A DNA stretch of 64,000 nt from Denitromonas sp. (GTDB taxonomy: Bacteria; Pseudomonadota; Gammaproteobacteria; Burkholderiales; Rhodocyclaceae): NCBI RefSeq assembly GCF_034676725.1, contig NZ_JAUCBR010000004.1, positions 2,742,001-2,806,000 on the forward strand, read 5' to 3'. The notes under the pieces are model-generated. The model worked only from the letters and a program-made list of their open reading frames with translations. It was not told where the DNA came from and searched no databases. The position numbers were made by a program, and so were the translations under genes. Positions 1-9,117 of the stretch are shown in pieces (within the stretch, counting starts at the first letter, position 1; each line of letters begins with the position of its first letter).

Positions 1-43
1 CTGCAGCGTGGTCGAGAAGCTGTCGCATGGATACGAGCGGCAT
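1..43 (-). CDS. fba: Class II fructose-1,6-bisphosphate aldolase, N-terminal fragment
   Basis: Only the first 14 codons are inside the window; the gene continues past the left edge. The peptide MPLVSMRQLLDHAA matches the characteristic start of proteobacterial class II (zinc) fructose-bisphosphate aldolases, which cleave fructose-1,6-bisphosphate in glycolysis and the Calvin cycle. AGGAG lies 6-7 bases upstream of the ATG. The neighbour pyruvate kinase fits the common betaproteobacterial pgk-pyk-fba order, here interrupted by bluB. The call rests on a short peptide plus context. Confidence 0.72.
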   Translation of the reverse strand, partial: MPLVSMRQLLDHAA

Positions 44-152
44 GGGTGTCTCCTGAATGGGGTCGATGCAGGCCGGGGCCGTGGTGAAGTGCCAGGCCCC
101 GGCGAAATGCGACTATTTTACCGTGAGTGATGCTGCTGCGGTGCGTCAGCCG

Positions 153-905
153 TCACACGGGGGCGATGCCCCGGGCTGCCTTGGCCTGGCACGCCCGTAT
201 TTCGGCATTCAGGCCATCGGCATTTTCATCGGTGCCGCCCCAGGTGTCGAAGTGCAGCAGCTCGTCGAGCGGCAGACGCTGGCGCCAGCCGGCCGCTTCG
301 AGCTCGGGTTTGTCGAAGAAATGGCTGACCTTGCCGATGCACAGGTAGGCCACCGGCATGATGCGCTCGGGCAGCTGCAGGATCTCGCGGATCGCCGATT
401 GCTTGAAGATGCTCACCCAGCCCACGCCAAGGCCTTCGGCGCGCGCGGCCAGCCACAGGTTCTGTACCGCGCAGACCGAGCTGTAGATGTCCATTGCCTT
501 GATGTGGGTGCGGCCGATCACCACCGGGCCGGCGCGGTCGCGGTCGCAGGTGATGCACAGGTTGATCGGCGCCTCGACGATGCCTTCGAGCCGCAGGGTT
601 TTGTATACCTCGCGCTGTTCGCCTTCGAACATGTCGGCGGCTTCGGCATTGGCTGTGGTGAATGCCTCGTGCACCCGTTGCTTGACCGCCGCATCGCGCA
701 CCAGCACAAAGCTCCACGGCTGCATGAAGCCCACCGAGGGCGCGAAGTGGGCGGCGGTGAGGATGCGCGCCAGCATGTCGTCCGGTACCGGGTCGGGCAG
801 GAACTGGCCGCGCACATCGCGGCGGGCGAGGATGTTGCGGTAGATGACGGCGCGGTCGGCGTCGCTGAACTGATGGATGGTCTGATGACCTTCGGTCGCT
901 TGCAT
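153..905 (-). CDS. bluB: 5,6-dimethylbenzimidazole synthase BluB
   Basis: BluB is a flavin-destroying nitroreductase-fold enzyme that turns reduced FMN and O2 into 5,6-dimethylbenzimidazole, the lower ligand of cobalamin. The protein shows the family features: an N-terminal IYRNILARRDVRGQFLPDPV segment, FAPSVGFMQPWSF, and a C-terminal GKVSHFFDKPELE. The start is taken at the ATG at 905, preceded by AGGGGA, rather than a TTG at 923; this gives 250 aa. A cobalamin riboswitch occupies its leader, so expression should fall when B12 is plentiful. It sits between pyk and fba on the same strand, an unusual place for a cobalamin gene. An inverted repeat at 72-103 (9-bp arms, no T tract) downstream could be a weak terminator. 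Confidence 0.9.
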   Translation of the reverse strand: MQATEGHQTIHQFSDADRAVIYRNILARRDVRGQFLPDPVPDDMLARILTAAHFAPSVGFMQPWSFVLVRDAAVKQRVHEAFTTANAEAADMFEGEQREVYKTLRLEGIVEAPINLCITCDRDRAGPVVIGRTHIKAMDIYSSVCAVQNLWLAARAEGLGVGWVSIFKQSAIREILQLPERIMPVAYLCIGKVSHFFDKPELEAAGWRQRLPLDELLHFDTWGGTDENADGLNAEIRACQAKAARGIAPV

Positions 906-959
906 GGAGTCCCCTTGATTCAAGCGCGTGATCCGGCGGCCGGGCCTGGCTGCCGGGGT

Positions 960-1152
960 TAAACGCTCTCCGGCCGGTCTTCTGACTCGGGTTCAGCGTC
1001 TGCCGCGCCTTCCCGCCCGGTCGGGCAGTGGCATGTTGCGGCAGACATCCCCCTCACAGCGTTGGGCACGTTGCGGACTCGGCGGCCGGGGCGAAGCCCG
1101 GCGCCTCACCGCATTCCCGATTCTTCCGTCCTGCGACGGACACCGGAAAGCG
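960..1152 (-). promoter_or_regulatory. Cobalamin (adenosylcobalamin) riboswitch upstream of bluB
   Basis: Read on the minus strand, this leader carries the conserved blocks of the cobalamin riboswitch in order: GGGAATGCGGTGAGG near the 5' side, CCGAGTCCGCAACGTG, then GCCACTG, GGGAAGGCG, and a 3' block GAACCCGAGTCAGAAGACC. These match the B12-box core and flanking helices of the family. It ends about 55 bases before the bluB start codon, so the likely mechanism is repression of bluB translation or elongation by bound cobalamin. Exact ends are estimated by eye. Confidence 0.88.
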
Positions 1153-1208
1153 ACATGAAAAACGGCCGCCAGTCTAACAGAGCGGCGGCCGTGAAGACGG
1201 CGTGAAGC

Positions 1209-2651
<1,443 letters not shown>

Positions 2652-2839
2652 GTGGCTTCCTGTTCTTATGGACGACGGTCGATGACAGCCTCCCATTCTA
2701 GCGGCAGTGGTCGACCGCCGTGTGACCATGACGCACTGGTGCATGCTGCGATGGATCCGACGAAAGGCGGCCGGCCCGCAGGACAGCCGCGGCCGCCCAT
2801 GCGATGCTCGTCGGCGCCGAGCGTGGGCTGAGGTGTGTT

Positions 2840-2857
2840 GACGTTGACGTCAACGTC
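2840..2857. promoter_or_regulatory. 18-bp perfect palindrome, possible LiuR-type operator
   Basis: GACGTTGACGTCAACGTC is a perfect 18-bp palindrome about 38 bases before the start of the 3-hydroxyacyl-CoA dehydrogenase gene. Its ACGT-rich, dyad-symmetric form resembles operators of MerR-family LiuR regulators that control branched-chain amino acid and acyl-CoA catabolism in proteobacteria. The assignment to LiuR is an inference from the shape and from the downstream gene; the palindrome itself is directly seen. Confidence 0.5.
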
Positions 2858-2894
2858 GCCTATTGTTTTGGATTGACTTGAGGAGGGCAGGGCC

Positions 2895-3662
2895 ATGGAA
2901 TTGAAGGGCAGCGTATTTGTGGTGACCGGCGGCGGTTCCGGTCTGGGCGCAGCGACCGCACAGATGGTGGTCGAGGCCGGTGGCAGCGTGGTGCTGGCCG
3001 ATGTAAACGTTGAGGCGGGTGAGGCCCGTGCCGCCGAGCTGGGCGCAGCGGCGCGCTTCGTGCAGACCGACGTGACCGACGAGAACAGCGCCCGCGCGGC
3101 CTTCGCTGCCGCGGCCGAGGCCTTTGGCCCGGTGACCGGGCTGGTCAACTGCGCCGGCGTGGCGCCGGCCGAGAAGGTGGTCGGCCGTGAAGGCGCGCAT
3201 CGGCTCGCGTCGTTTGCCAAAGTCATCAACATCAACCTGGTCGGCACCTTCAACATGATCCGCCTGGCGGCCGAAGCGATGAGCCAGAACACGCCGAACG
3301 CCATGGGCGAGCGCGGCGTGATCGTCAGCACCGCCTCGGTGGCGGCCTATGACGGCCAGATCGGCCAGGCCGCCTATGCCGCGTCAAAAGGCGGCGTGGT
3401 GGCGCTGACCCTGCCGGTGGCGCGCGAGCTGGCGCGCTCGGGCATCCGGGTGATGACCATCGCCCCGGGCATCATGGAAACCCCGATGCTGATGGGCATG
3501 CCGGCCGAAGTGCAGGACGCGCTGGGCAAGATGGTGCCCTTCCCCTCGCGCATGGGCAAACCGGCCGAGTATGCGGCGCTGGTGCGCCACATCGCCGAGA
3601 ACAGCTACCTCAATGGCGAGGTGATCCGCCTGGACGGCGCGATCCGCATGGCGCCGAAGTAA
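2895..3662 (+). CDS. Short-chain 3-hydroxyacyl-CoA dehydrogenase (type II HADH family)
   Basis: An NAD-dependent SDR enzyme resembling type II 3-hydroxyacyl-CoA dehydrogenase (HSD17B10 / FadB2x), which oxidises 3-hydroxyacyl-CoA in fatty-acid or isoleucine breakdown. The 255-aa protein has the nucleotide motif TGGGSGLG (residues about 12-19), LVNCAGVAPAEKVVG, the catalytic Ser in STASVAAYDGQIGQ and the YAASKGG catalytic Tyr/Lys. The C-terminal GEVIRLDGAIRMAPK is typical of this subgroup. GGAGGG precedes the ATG. A perfect palindrome lies just upstream and an intrinsic terminator follows, so it looks monocistronic. Confidence 0.88.
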   Translation: MELKGSVFVVTGGGSGLGAATAQMVVEAGGSVVLADVNVEAGEARAAELGAAARFVQTDVTDENSARAAFAAAAEAFGPVTGLVNCAGVAPAEKVVGREGAHRLASFAKVININLVGTFNMIRLAAEAMSQNTPNAMGERGVIVSTASVAAYDGQIGQAAYAASKGGVVALTLPVARELARSGIRVMTIAPGIMETPMLMGMPAEVQDALGKMVPFPSRMGKPAEYAALVRHIAENSYLNGEVIRLDGAIRMAPK

Positions 3663-3679
3663 GCCGTTGGCGTAGCACG

Positions 3680-3710
3680 AAAAAAGCGCGGCCCCTGGGT
3701 CGCGTTTTTT
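3680..3710 (+). terminator. Rho-independent terminator after the dehydrogenase gene
   Basis: AAAAAAGCGCG and CGCGTTTTTT flank a short loop and end in six T residues; one base is bulged in the stem. It follows the stop codon at 3662 by 18 bases and separates this gene from ccoI. Confidence 0.75.
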
Positions 3711-3803
3711 ATGCCCGGCCGGTTTGGGGGGAGCGGGGCAAGTGTGATACAAGGCGTCCGTTGGTGCGGCGCAGCGTGCGCCCGTTTGATTCCGAGGTTC
3801 ATC

Positions 3804-6269
3804 TTGTCTGATCAAGCCCAGGCTGCCGAAGCCGACAGCCCCGAGTGCTACCACTGCGGGCTGCCCGCCACCGAAGCGATTCGCTACGACGTGGTGATCG
3901 ACGGCGTCAGCCGCCACATGTGTTGCGCCGGCTGTCAGGCCGTGGCGCAGGCGATTGTCGATAACGGGCTGGCGGACTACTACCGCCACCGCGACGCCCT
4001 GCCCGAATCACGCAAGGAAGCGCTGCCCGAGGCGCTCGGTGAGCTCGGCCTGTTCGACCACCCCGATTTCCAGAAATCCTTCGTGCGTCCGCTCGGCGAG
4101 CACAGCCGCGAGGCCTCGCTGCTGCTCGAGGGCATCACCTGTGCCGCCTGTGTGTGGCTCAACGAGCAGCATGTGGCGCGCCTGCCCGGGGTGGAGGCGA
4201 TCGAGATCAACTACGCCACGCGCCGCGCCCGGGTGCGCTGGGACGCCGAGCGGGTCAAGCTATCAGACATCCTCGGCGCCATCCAGGCCATTGGCTATCG
4301 CGCCTACCCGTACGACGAAGCTCGCTCCGAGCAGATCGCCCGGCGCGAGCGGCGCAGCGCGCTGTGGCGGCTGTTCGTCGCCGGCTTCGGGATGATGCAG
4401 GTGATGATGTACGCCATCCCCGCCTATGTGGCCGGCGATGGCGAGATGACGGCCGACATCGACCAGCTGCTGCGCTGGGCCAGCCTGGTGCTGACCGTGC
4501 CGGTGGTGCTGTATTCGGCCGCGCCCTTCTTCCAGCGCGCCTGGCGCGATATCCGCCTGCGCCGCCTCGGCATGGACGTGCCCGTGGCGCTGGGCGTGGG
4601 CAGCGCGTTTGCCGCCAGTTGTTACGCCACGGTGGTGGCCTCGGGCGAGGTGTACTTCGATTCGGTGGCGATGTTCGTGTTCTTCCTGCTGTGCGGGCGC
4701 TACCTCGAAATGCTGGCGCGGCAAAAGGCGGTGCGCGGCGTCGAAGCGCTGGGCAAGGTCTTGCCGGCCTTCGCCGAACGGGTGCTGGCCGATGGCTCGG
4801 ATGAGCGGGTGCCGGTGTCGACCCTGGTGCCAGGCGACCGGGTGCGGGTCAAGCCGGGCGAGGCGATCCCGGCCGATGGTGTGGTGGTCGATGGTGCCAG
4901 CGCGGCCGACGAGTCGCTGCTCACCGGCGAGAGCCGGCCGGTGCCCAAGGGCGTTGGCGCGATGGTGACAGGCGGCAGCCTGAACGTCGGCAGCCCGATG
5001 GTCATCGCCATCGAGCAGGTCGGTGATGCGACCCGGTTGGCGGCCATCCTGCGGCTGATGGAGCGCGCGGCGACCGAAAAGCCGCGCCTGGTGCGCCAGG
5101 CTGACCGCATCGCAGCGCGGTTCATCGCCGGCCTGATCGTGCTTGCGGTATCGGCGGGCATTGGCTGGTATCTGGTCGATCCGGATCGCGCGCTGTGGAT
5201 CTTCGTCTCGGTGCTGGTGGTCAGCTGCCCCTGTGCGCTGTCGCTGGCCACGCCGGCGGCGCTGACGGTGTCGTCGGATGCGATGGCGCGGATCGGGGTG
5301 CTGGTGACGCGGGGGCATGCCATCGAGGCGCTGGCCAAGGCCGATACGATCATGTTCGACAAGACCGGCACGCTGACCGAAGGGGCGGTGCATCTGTCGC
5401 GCATCGTGACCGCCGACGGGGTGGACCGGGTCATGGCGCTGGCGACGGCGGCGGCGCTGGAGCAGGGCTCGGAGCATGCGATCGCCTCGGGCGTGCGGGC
5501 CGCCGCCAAAGGCGCGCGCAAGCAGGCCATGGCGGTGATGGCCGAGACCGGGCGCGGCGTCGAAGGTCTCGTCGACGGCGTGCGCTACCGCATCGGGCGC
5601 GAGGACTTTGTCGAAGAGCTTGTGGGCGCACCCGCGCCGGACAGCCTGCGCCGCGCCGACGCGGGGATTCAGACGCGGGTTTTCCTGGGCTCGGCCCATG
5701 GCTGGCAAGCGGCACTGCTGCTCGAGGATGTCACCCGGCCGCAAGCGGCCGAGGCGCTGCGCTGGCTGACCGGCCATGGCCTGGCCGTGGGCATCCTCAG
5801 TGGCGATGCGCCGACGACGGTACAGGCCTTTGCCGAGTCGCTCGGCGTGGCCGATGCCCGGGGCGGGCTGTCGCCACAGGACAAGCACGCCGCCATCGAG
5901 GCGCTGCAGGCGCAGGGGCATGTGGTGGCGATGGTCGGTGACGGCGTGAACGATGCCCCGGTGCTGGCCAAGGCGCATGTGTCGGTGGCGATGGGCGAGG
6001 GCACCGAGTTGGCGCGCACCCATGCCGACATCGTCCTGCTCGGCGGGCAGATGCTGGCGCTGACCGACGGGATCGCGCTGGCCCGGCGCACGCTGAAGAT
6101 CATCCGGCAGAACCTGTTCTGGTCCTTCGGCTACAATTTCCTGGCCGTTCCGCTGGCCGTGACCGGCTGGGTGACGCCCTGGATGGCGGGCATCGGCATG
6201 TCGGCCAGCTCCCTTTTCGTCGTGCTCAACGCCTTGCGTTTGCAGCGCGTCAAAGCCTCGCGTGAGTAA
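3804..6269 (+). CDS. ccoI: Cu(+)-translocating P-type ATPase CcoI/FixI for cbb3 oxidase assembly
   Basis: A P1B ATPase that supplies copper for the CuB centre of cbb3 oxidase. Order of domains: an N-terminal cysteine-rich module (CYHCGLP, then CCAGC) seen in CcoI but not in generic CopA, an HMA domain with GITCAACVW, membrane helices, the SCPCAL metal site, DKTGTLTEGA phosphorylation site and GDGVNDAPVLAKA hinge. The first credible start is TTG at 3804 with GAGG 7 bases upstream, giving 821 aa; an ATG-led frame from 3711 would add 31 residues overlapping the preceding terminator. The stop TAA nearly touches the ccoS start codon, so the two are co-translated. Confidence 0.94.
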   Translation: MSDQAQAAEADSPECYHCGLPATEAIRYDVVIDGVSRHMCCAGCQAVAQAIVDNGLADYYRHRDALPESRKEALPEALGELGLFDHPDFQKSFVRPLGEHSREASLLLEGITCAACVWLNEQHVARLPGVEAIEINYATRRARVRWDAERVKLSDILGAIQAIGYRAYPYDEARSEQIARRERRSALWRLFVAGFGMMQVMMYAIPAYVAGDGEMTADIDQLLRWASLVLTVPVVLYSAAPFFQRAWRDIRLRRLGMDVPVALGVGSAFAASCYATVVASGEVYFDSVAMFVFFLLCGRYLEMLARQKAVRGVEALGKVLPAFAERVLADGSDERVPVSTLVPGDRVRVKPGEAIPADGVVVDGASAADESLLTGESRPVPKGVGAMVTGGSLNVGSPMVIAIEQVGDATRLAAILRLMERAATEKPRLVRQADRIAARFIAGLIVLAVSAGIGWYLVDPDRALWIFVSVLVVSCPCALSLATPAALTVSSDAMARIGVLVTRGHAIEALAKADTIMFDKTGTLTEGAVHLSRIVTADGVDRVMALATAAALEQGSEHAIASGVRAAAKGARKQAMAVMAETGRGVEGLVDGVRYRIGREDFVEELVGAPAPDSLRRADAGIQTRVFLGSAHGWQAALLLEDVTRPQAAEALRWLTGHGLAVGILSGDAPTTVQAFAESLGVADARGGLSPQDKHAAIEALQAQGHVVAMVGDGVNDAPVLAKAHVSVAMGEGTELARTHADIVLLGGQMLALTDGIALARRTLKIIRQNLFWSFGYNFLAVPLAVTGWVTPWMAGIGMSASSLFVVLNALRLQRVKASRE

Positions 6270-6271
6270 TC

Positions 6272-6487
6272 ATGGAAAGCCTCTACCTGCTGATCCCGTT
6301 GTCGGTCGTGCTGGTTTTCGTGATCGGCCTGCTGTTCTGGTGGTCGGTGCGCTCGGGCCAGTTCGACGATCTGGAGGGGCCGGCCTACCGCATGATGATG
6401 GACGACGATCGCCCGCCGGCAGACACGGCGGATAGCGCGTCGCCGGGCGATGGCGAGGCGGCGCCTCCGCCGAAAACACCTCGCTGA
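6272..6487 (+). CDS. ccoS: cbb3 oxidase maturation protein CcoS
   Basis: A 71-aa protein with one N-terminal membrane helix (residues about 4-26) followed by WSVRSGQFDDLEGPAYRMMMDDD, the signature of CcoS, which is needed to insert copper and heme cofactors into CcoN. Its ATG follows the ccoI stop by 2 bases. The C-terminus is an acidic, proline-rich tail without further motifs. Confidence 0.95.
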   Translation: MESLYLLIPLSVVLVFVIGLLFWWSVRSGQFDDLEGPAYRMMMDDDRPPADTADSASPGDGEAAPPPKTPR

Positions 6488-6516
6488 GCGGTGTGCTGCG
6501 CATCAATTTTTCTAAA

Positions 6517-6557
6517 TTGATCCATGTCAACGCCCTCTTTTTTTGAAAAGTCATACT
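6517..6557 (+). promoter_or_regulatory. FNR/ANR box and -10 element driving the putative sRNA
   Basis: TTGATCCATGTCAA at 6517-6530 is a good FNR/ANR site. A -10-like CATACT lies at 6552-6557, giving a predicted start near 6564 and a box centre at -40.5, the class II activating position. The only thing immediately downstream is the short terminator-ended transcript at 6564-6669, not a protein gene. Confidence 0.8.
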
Positions 6558-6563
6558 ACGCAC

Positions 6564-6669
6564 ATGGGTATTGGCATGGGCTGCGCCGAAGCGGCGGGAG
6601 CCGGCCAATCGAACGGTTTCAAGTCTCTCTGTTGGGGTTGGGGGTGCGTGCAAACGCACCCTTTTTTTT
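6564..6669 (+). ncRNA. Putative FNR-activated small RNA (about 105 nt)
   Basis: No credible protein gene fits the ccoS-ccoN gap. Instead a complete transcription unit is visible: FNR box, -10, predicted start near 6564, and a strong intrinsic terminator with T8 ending at 6669. The RNA would begin with a GC-rich hairpin region (GGCT...AGCC around 6578-6605), then a less structured CAAGTCTCTCTGTTGGGG stretch, then the terminator hairpin. This architecture matches oxygen-responsive sRNAs such as FnrS of enterobacteria or AniS of Neisseria; no sequence similarity to them is claimed. A second FNR promoter lies downstream for ccoN, so this is unlikely to be only a ccoN leader. Confidence 0.62.
6642..6669 (+). 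terminator. Strong intrinsic terminator of the putative sRNA
   Basis: GGGTGCGT (6642-6649) pairs perfectly with ACGCACCC (6654-6661) around a four-base loop and is followed by eight T residues. Confidence 0.9.
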
Positions 6670-6736
6670 GCGCCTTCTATACCCTTAACCCCCGTAACGT
6701 CAAGGCTTTGCGCGCATCTTGCGGTGCAATACAATA

Positions 6737-6777
6737 TTGATCTGTGTCAAAAGCCCCTCCGGGTGCGAGCGTATCCT
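6737..6777 (+). promoter_or_regulatory. FNR-dependent promoter of ccoNOQP
   Basis: TTGATCTGTGTCAA at 6737-6750 and a -10-like TATCCT at 6772-6777 predict a start near 6784 with the FNR box centred at -40.5, identical to the spacing of the upstream sRNA promoter. The leader to the ccoN start would be about 66 bases. Confidence 0.85.
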
Positions 6778-6849
6778 TCGTCCGGAGCATCGCGGCGATA
6801 TGTCGCGGTGCAGGGGGGTTCCAGGTTTTAATTCTAAGAGGTGACTCAC

Positions 6850-8274
6850 ATGCAATCGCAAGCGACTTACAACTATAAAGTCGTGCGCCAGTTCGCCATC
6901 ATGACGGTGGTGTGGGGGATTGTGGGCATGCTGGTCGGCGTGATCGTCGCAGCGCAGCTCGTATGGCCCGAACTGAACTTCGCCGAATGGTTCCATTTCG
7001 GTCGGCTGCGCCCGCTACATACCAACGCCGTGATCTTTGCCTTTGGTGGCTGTGCGTTGTTCGCGACGTCCTACTATGTGGTGCAGCGCACGAACCATGT
7101 GCCCTTGTTCGCGCCCAAGCTGGCGTCGTTCACGTTCTGGGGCTGGCAGCTGATCATCGTCCTCGCCGCGATTACCTTGCCGCTGGGCATTACCACCAGC
7201 AAGGAATACGCCGAGCTCGAGTGGCCGATCGACATCCTGATTGCCATCGTGTGGGTCTCCTACGCGATCGTCTTCTTTGGCACCATCGCCAAGCGCAAGA
7301 CCTCGCACATCTATGTGGCCAACTGGTTCTACGGCGCCTTCATCCTCGCCGTGGCCCTGCTGCACATCGTCAACAGCGCTGCGATTCCGGTCAGCCTGAC
7401 CAAGTCCTACTCGGCCTACGCCGGCGTGCAGGACGCGATGATCCAGTGGTGGTACGGCCACAACGCGGTGGGCTTCTTCCTGACCGCCGGCTTCCTGGGC
7501 ATGATGTACTACTTCGTGCCGAAGCAGGCCGATCGCCCGGTGTATTCGTATCGTCTGTCGGTGGTCCACTTCTGGGCCCTGATCTTCACCTACATGTGGG
7601 CGGGTCCGCACCACCTGCACTACACCGCGCTGCCGGACTGGACCCAGTCGGTGGGCATGATCTTCTCGCTGATCCTGCTGGCACCGTCGTGGGGCGGCAT
7701 GATCAACGGCATCATGACCCTGTCGGGCGCCTGGCATAAGCTGCGCACCGATCCGATCCTGAAGTTCCTGATCACCTCGCTGTCCTTCTACGGCATGTCG
7801 ACCTTCGAAGGCCCGATGATGTCGGTGAAGACCGTCAATGCGCTGTCGCACTACACCGACTGGACCGTCGGCCATGTGCACTCCGGCGCGCTGGGCTGGG
7901 TGGCCATGGTGTCGATTGGCGCCATCTACTACCTGCTGCCGCGCATGTACGGCAAGACCGAGATGTACTCGACCAAGCTGATCACGACCCACTTCTGGAT
8001 CGCGACCATTGGCGTGGTGCTGTATATCGCCTCGATGTGGATTGCCGGTGTGATGCAGGGCCTGATGTGGCGTGCAACCAACCCGGACGGCACGCTGACC
8101 TACTCCTTCGTCGAGTCGGTCAAGGCCAGCTACCCGTTCTGGTCCATCCGTCTGCTCGGCGGTGTGCTCTTCCTCGGCGGCATGCTTCTCATGTTCTACA
8201 ACATGGTGAAGACGATCGCTGGTCAGAAAGCCTACAGCGCACCGGTGGTCGCGCCGCAGGCCGCACACGCCTAA
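6850..8274 (+). CDS. ccoN: cbb3-type cytochrome c oxidase subunit I (CcoN)
   Basis: The catalytic heme-copper subunit carrying heme b and the heme b3-CuB site. The 474-aa polytopic protein (about 12 helices) has the metal-ligand regions RPLHTNAVIFAFGG, WWYGHNAVGFFLTAGFLG (CuB His and the cross-linked Tyr region), AGPHHLHYTALPDW and TVGHVHSGALGWVAM. The start is the ATG at 6850 after AGAGGTGA; a GTG at 6841 is in frame but lies inside the ribosome-binding region. First gene of ccoNOQP, expressed from the FNR promoter. Confidence 0.98.
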   Translation: MQSQATYNYKVVRQFAIMTVVWGIVGMLVGVIVAAQLVWPELNFAEWFHFGRLRPLHTNAVIFAFGGCALFATSYYVVQRTNHVPLFAPKLASFTFWGWQLIIVLAAITLPLGITTSKEYAELEWPIDILIAIVWVSYAIVFFGTIAKRKTSHIYVANWFYGAFILAVALLHIVNSAAIPVSLTKSYSAYAGVQDAMIQWWYGHNAVGFFLTAGFLGMMYYFVPKQADRPVYSYRLSVVHFWALIFTYMWAGPHHLHYTALPDWTQSVGMIFSLILLAPSWGGMINGIMTLSGAWHKLRTDPILKFLITSLSFYGMSTFEGPMMSVKTVNALSHYTDWTVGHVHSGALGWVAMVSIGAIYYLLPRMYGKTEMYSTKLITTHFWIATIGVVLYIASMWIAGVMQGLMWRATNPDGTLTYSFVESVKASYPFWSIRLLGGVLFLGGMLLMFYNMVKTIAGQKAYSAPVVAPQAAHA

Positions 8275-8289
8275 TCCGGAGAGACGAAA

Positions 8290-8913
8290 ATGGCTCAACA
8301 ATCGAAGCATGATTTCATCGAGCGTAGCGTCGGCTGGATGATCGTCCTCACGTTGCTGGTGGTGAGCGTCGGCGGTCTGGTCGAGATCGTTCCGCTGTTC
8401 TTCCAGAAGTCGACGACCACGCCGACCAACGAAATGGTCAAGCCCTACGACCCGCTGCGGCTGGTCGGGCGCGATGTCTATGTGCGTGAAGGCTGCTACA
8501 ACTGCCACTCGCAGATGATTCGCCCCTTCCGTGCGGAAACCGAGCGCTACGGCCACTACTCGGTCGCCGGCGAGTTCGTCTATGACCACCCCTTCCAGTG
8601 GGGCTCCAAGCGCACCGGGCCGGACCTGGCCCGCGTGGGCGGCCGCTACTCCGACGAGTGGCATCGTGTTCACCTGATCAATCCGCGTGACGTGGTGCCC
8701 GAGTCGAACATGCCGGCTTTCCCGTGGCTCGAGCGCCCGGTCAACGCTAGCGACATCGAAGACAAGATGCGCTCGCTGAACATGGTTGGCCTGCACAAGT
8801 ACTCGGACGAGGAGATCGCCGGCGCCAAGGCGGCTCTCGAGGGCAAGACCGAGATGGATGCCGTGATCGCATACCTGCAGGGTATGGGTCTCGCGCTTCA
8901 GAACGTGCAGTGA
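8290..8913 (+). CDS. ccoO: cbb3-type oxidase subunit II, monoheme cytochrome c (CcoO)
   Basis: 207 aa. One N-terminal membrane anchor (residues about 15-37) is followed by a periplasmic cytochrome c domain. Heme c is bound at CYNCH, followed by QMIRPFRAETERYGHYS, a hallmark of CcoO; the distal Met is probably in ESNMPAFPWL. It passes electrons from CcoP to CcoN. It starts 15 bases after ccoN with GGAGA upstream. Confidence 0.98.
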   Translation: MAQQSKHDFIERSVGWMIVLTLLVVSVGGLVEIVPLFFQKSTTTPTNEMVKPYDPLRLVGRDVYVREGCYNCHSQMIRPFRAETERYGHYSVAGEFVYDHPFQWGSKRTGPDLARVGGRYSDEWHRVHLINPRDVVPESNMPAFPWLERPVNASDIEDKMRSLNMVGLHKYSDEEIAGAKAALEGKTEMDAVIAYLQGMGLALQNVQ

Positions 8914-8930
8914 GAGGGTGAGGTAGCGTC

Positions 8931-9113
8931 GTGGAACTCAACGATTTGCGGTCGATCCTGACGGTGCTGGGCTTCGTGTGCTTCCTGGGCATCTGCCTGT
9001 GGGCGTACAGCAAGTCGGCCAAGCAGGGGTTTGACGAAGCGGCGCAACTGCCCTTCACCGATGACGATCTGCCGGCCCGGAAGGATCCGGACCAGCAACG
9101 GAAGGAAGGATAA
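8931..9113 (+). CDS. ccoQ: cbb3-type oxidase small subunit (CcoQ/FixQ)
   Basis: 60 aa with a single membrane helix (residues about 8-25) and a short polar tail containing FDEAAQLPF, typical of CcoQ. CcoQ stabilises the oxidase complex. The start is an ATG-like GTG/ATG region: the encoded peptide begins MELNDLRSIL from GTG at 8931. It lies between ccoO and ccoP with 4 bases to the next start. Confidence 0.93.
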   Translation: MELNDLRSILTVLGFVCFLGICLWAYSKSAKQGFDEAAQLPFTDDDLPARKDPDQQRKEG

Positions 9114-9117
9114 TAAA

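Noticed and set aside
3711..3803. N-terminal extension of CcoI from an ATG at 3711
   Set aside because: The extension starts inside the preceding terminator region and lacks homology; the TTG at 3804 directly precedes the conserved Cys module.
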